Below the pieces are notes generated by a model. It saw nothing but the letters and a program-made list of their open reading frames with translations. It ran no database searches and was not told the DNA's origin. Positions 13,604 to 13,783 of a stretch of DNA of 13,783 bases are shown one piece after another; position 1 is the stretch's first letter, and every line of letters begins with the position of its first letter. Source of the stretch: an uncultured Collinsella sp. (lineage in GTDB: Bacteria > Actinomycetota > Coriobacteriia > Coriobacteriales > Coriobacteriaceae); contig CABRNM010000035.1 in assembly GCA_902472315.1 (NCBI GenBank), positions 1 to 13,783 of the forward strand. The letters are read 5' to 3'. The translations under genes were made by a program, and so were the position numbers.

Positions 13604-13783
13604 TTATACCTCCAGCGGCACGATCTTGGTGCCATGGAGCTCGGAGACGCCCAGTGCCGCCGCCACGGTATCGCGGTTGGCCGTGGAAATGCCGCCGCCG
13701 GGAAGGATGGTCAGGCGGTCTCCCGCACACTCGATAAGACGCGACAGATGCTCCAGGTTGTCCTCGATCGGCGTGCAGATCGG
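13604..13783 (-). CDS. cutC: CutC family protein, C-terminal part (cut by window edge)
   Basis: The last 59 codons of a gene that continues beyond the right edge. The sequence PICTPIEDNLEHLSRLIE, then LTILPGGGIST and VSELHGTKIV, matches the C-terminal strands of the CutC TIM-barrel. CutC is named for copper homeostasis, although its biochemical role is not settled. The gene ends in TAA at 13604-13606 and is followed by the DUF4931 gene after 3 bases. The identification rests on a fragment only. Confidence 0.8.
   Translation of the reverse strand, partial: PICTPIEDNLEHLSRLIECAGDRLTILPGGGISTANRDTVAAALGVSELHGTKIVPLEV

Overview
The window looks like chromosomal DNA of a high-GC actinobacterium, most likely a gut Coriobacteriia of the Collinsella type. 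This rests on gene content, codon use and the RecJ architecture. It is an inference, since no rRNA or species marker lies inside the window. All protein genes except one are on the minus strand. Nearly all are housekeeping genes, and I see no integrase, transposase, phage gene, CRISPR array or defence island.

Layout. Positions 1-310 are non-coding, and the first ~60 bases read on the minus strand resemble the leader or spacer of an rRNA operon that would lie just off the left edge. Positions 311-1552 hold the translation operon infC-rpmI-rplT (minus), closed by a good intrinsic terminator. Its first gene, infC, appears to start at an ATA codon and is preceded by a leader with mutually exclusive terminator and antiterminator folds. 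Positions 1771-2085 hold tRNA-Leu(CAA), with its 3' end and terminator duplicated 183-184 bp downstream. Positions 2125-3558 encode a cytosolic transglutaminase-like protein of unknown role. Positions 3600-4003 are gene-free and carry three tandem copies of a ~95-bp palindromic unit plus an inverted arm, lying after the class II fructose-bisphosphate aldolase gene (4004-4870).

Positions 5065-11498 (minus) form a likely recJ-rel-MBL transcription unit. It contains a RecJ exonuclease fused to an SF2 RecQ-like helicase, a bifunctional (p)ppGpp synthetase/hydrolase, and a glyoxalase II-like metallo-hydrolase. The unit is read away from a 223-bp gap shared with the only plus-strand gene, a BASS-family (bile acid:sodium symporter-type) transporter (11774-12772). 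Converging on that gene from the right edge are a DUF4931/GalT-like HIT-fold protein and, immediately upstream of it, the C-terminal end of a CutC-family protein cut by the window edge.

How they work together: the left part is translation (IF3, L35, L20, tRNA-Leu), the middle is glycolysis, and the right part joins DNA repair with the stringent response. The most distinctive points are the exonuclease-helicase fusion, the non-canonical infC start with its attenuator, the duplicated tRNA 3' end, and the intergenic palindromic repeats. I found no convincing new multi-gene system.
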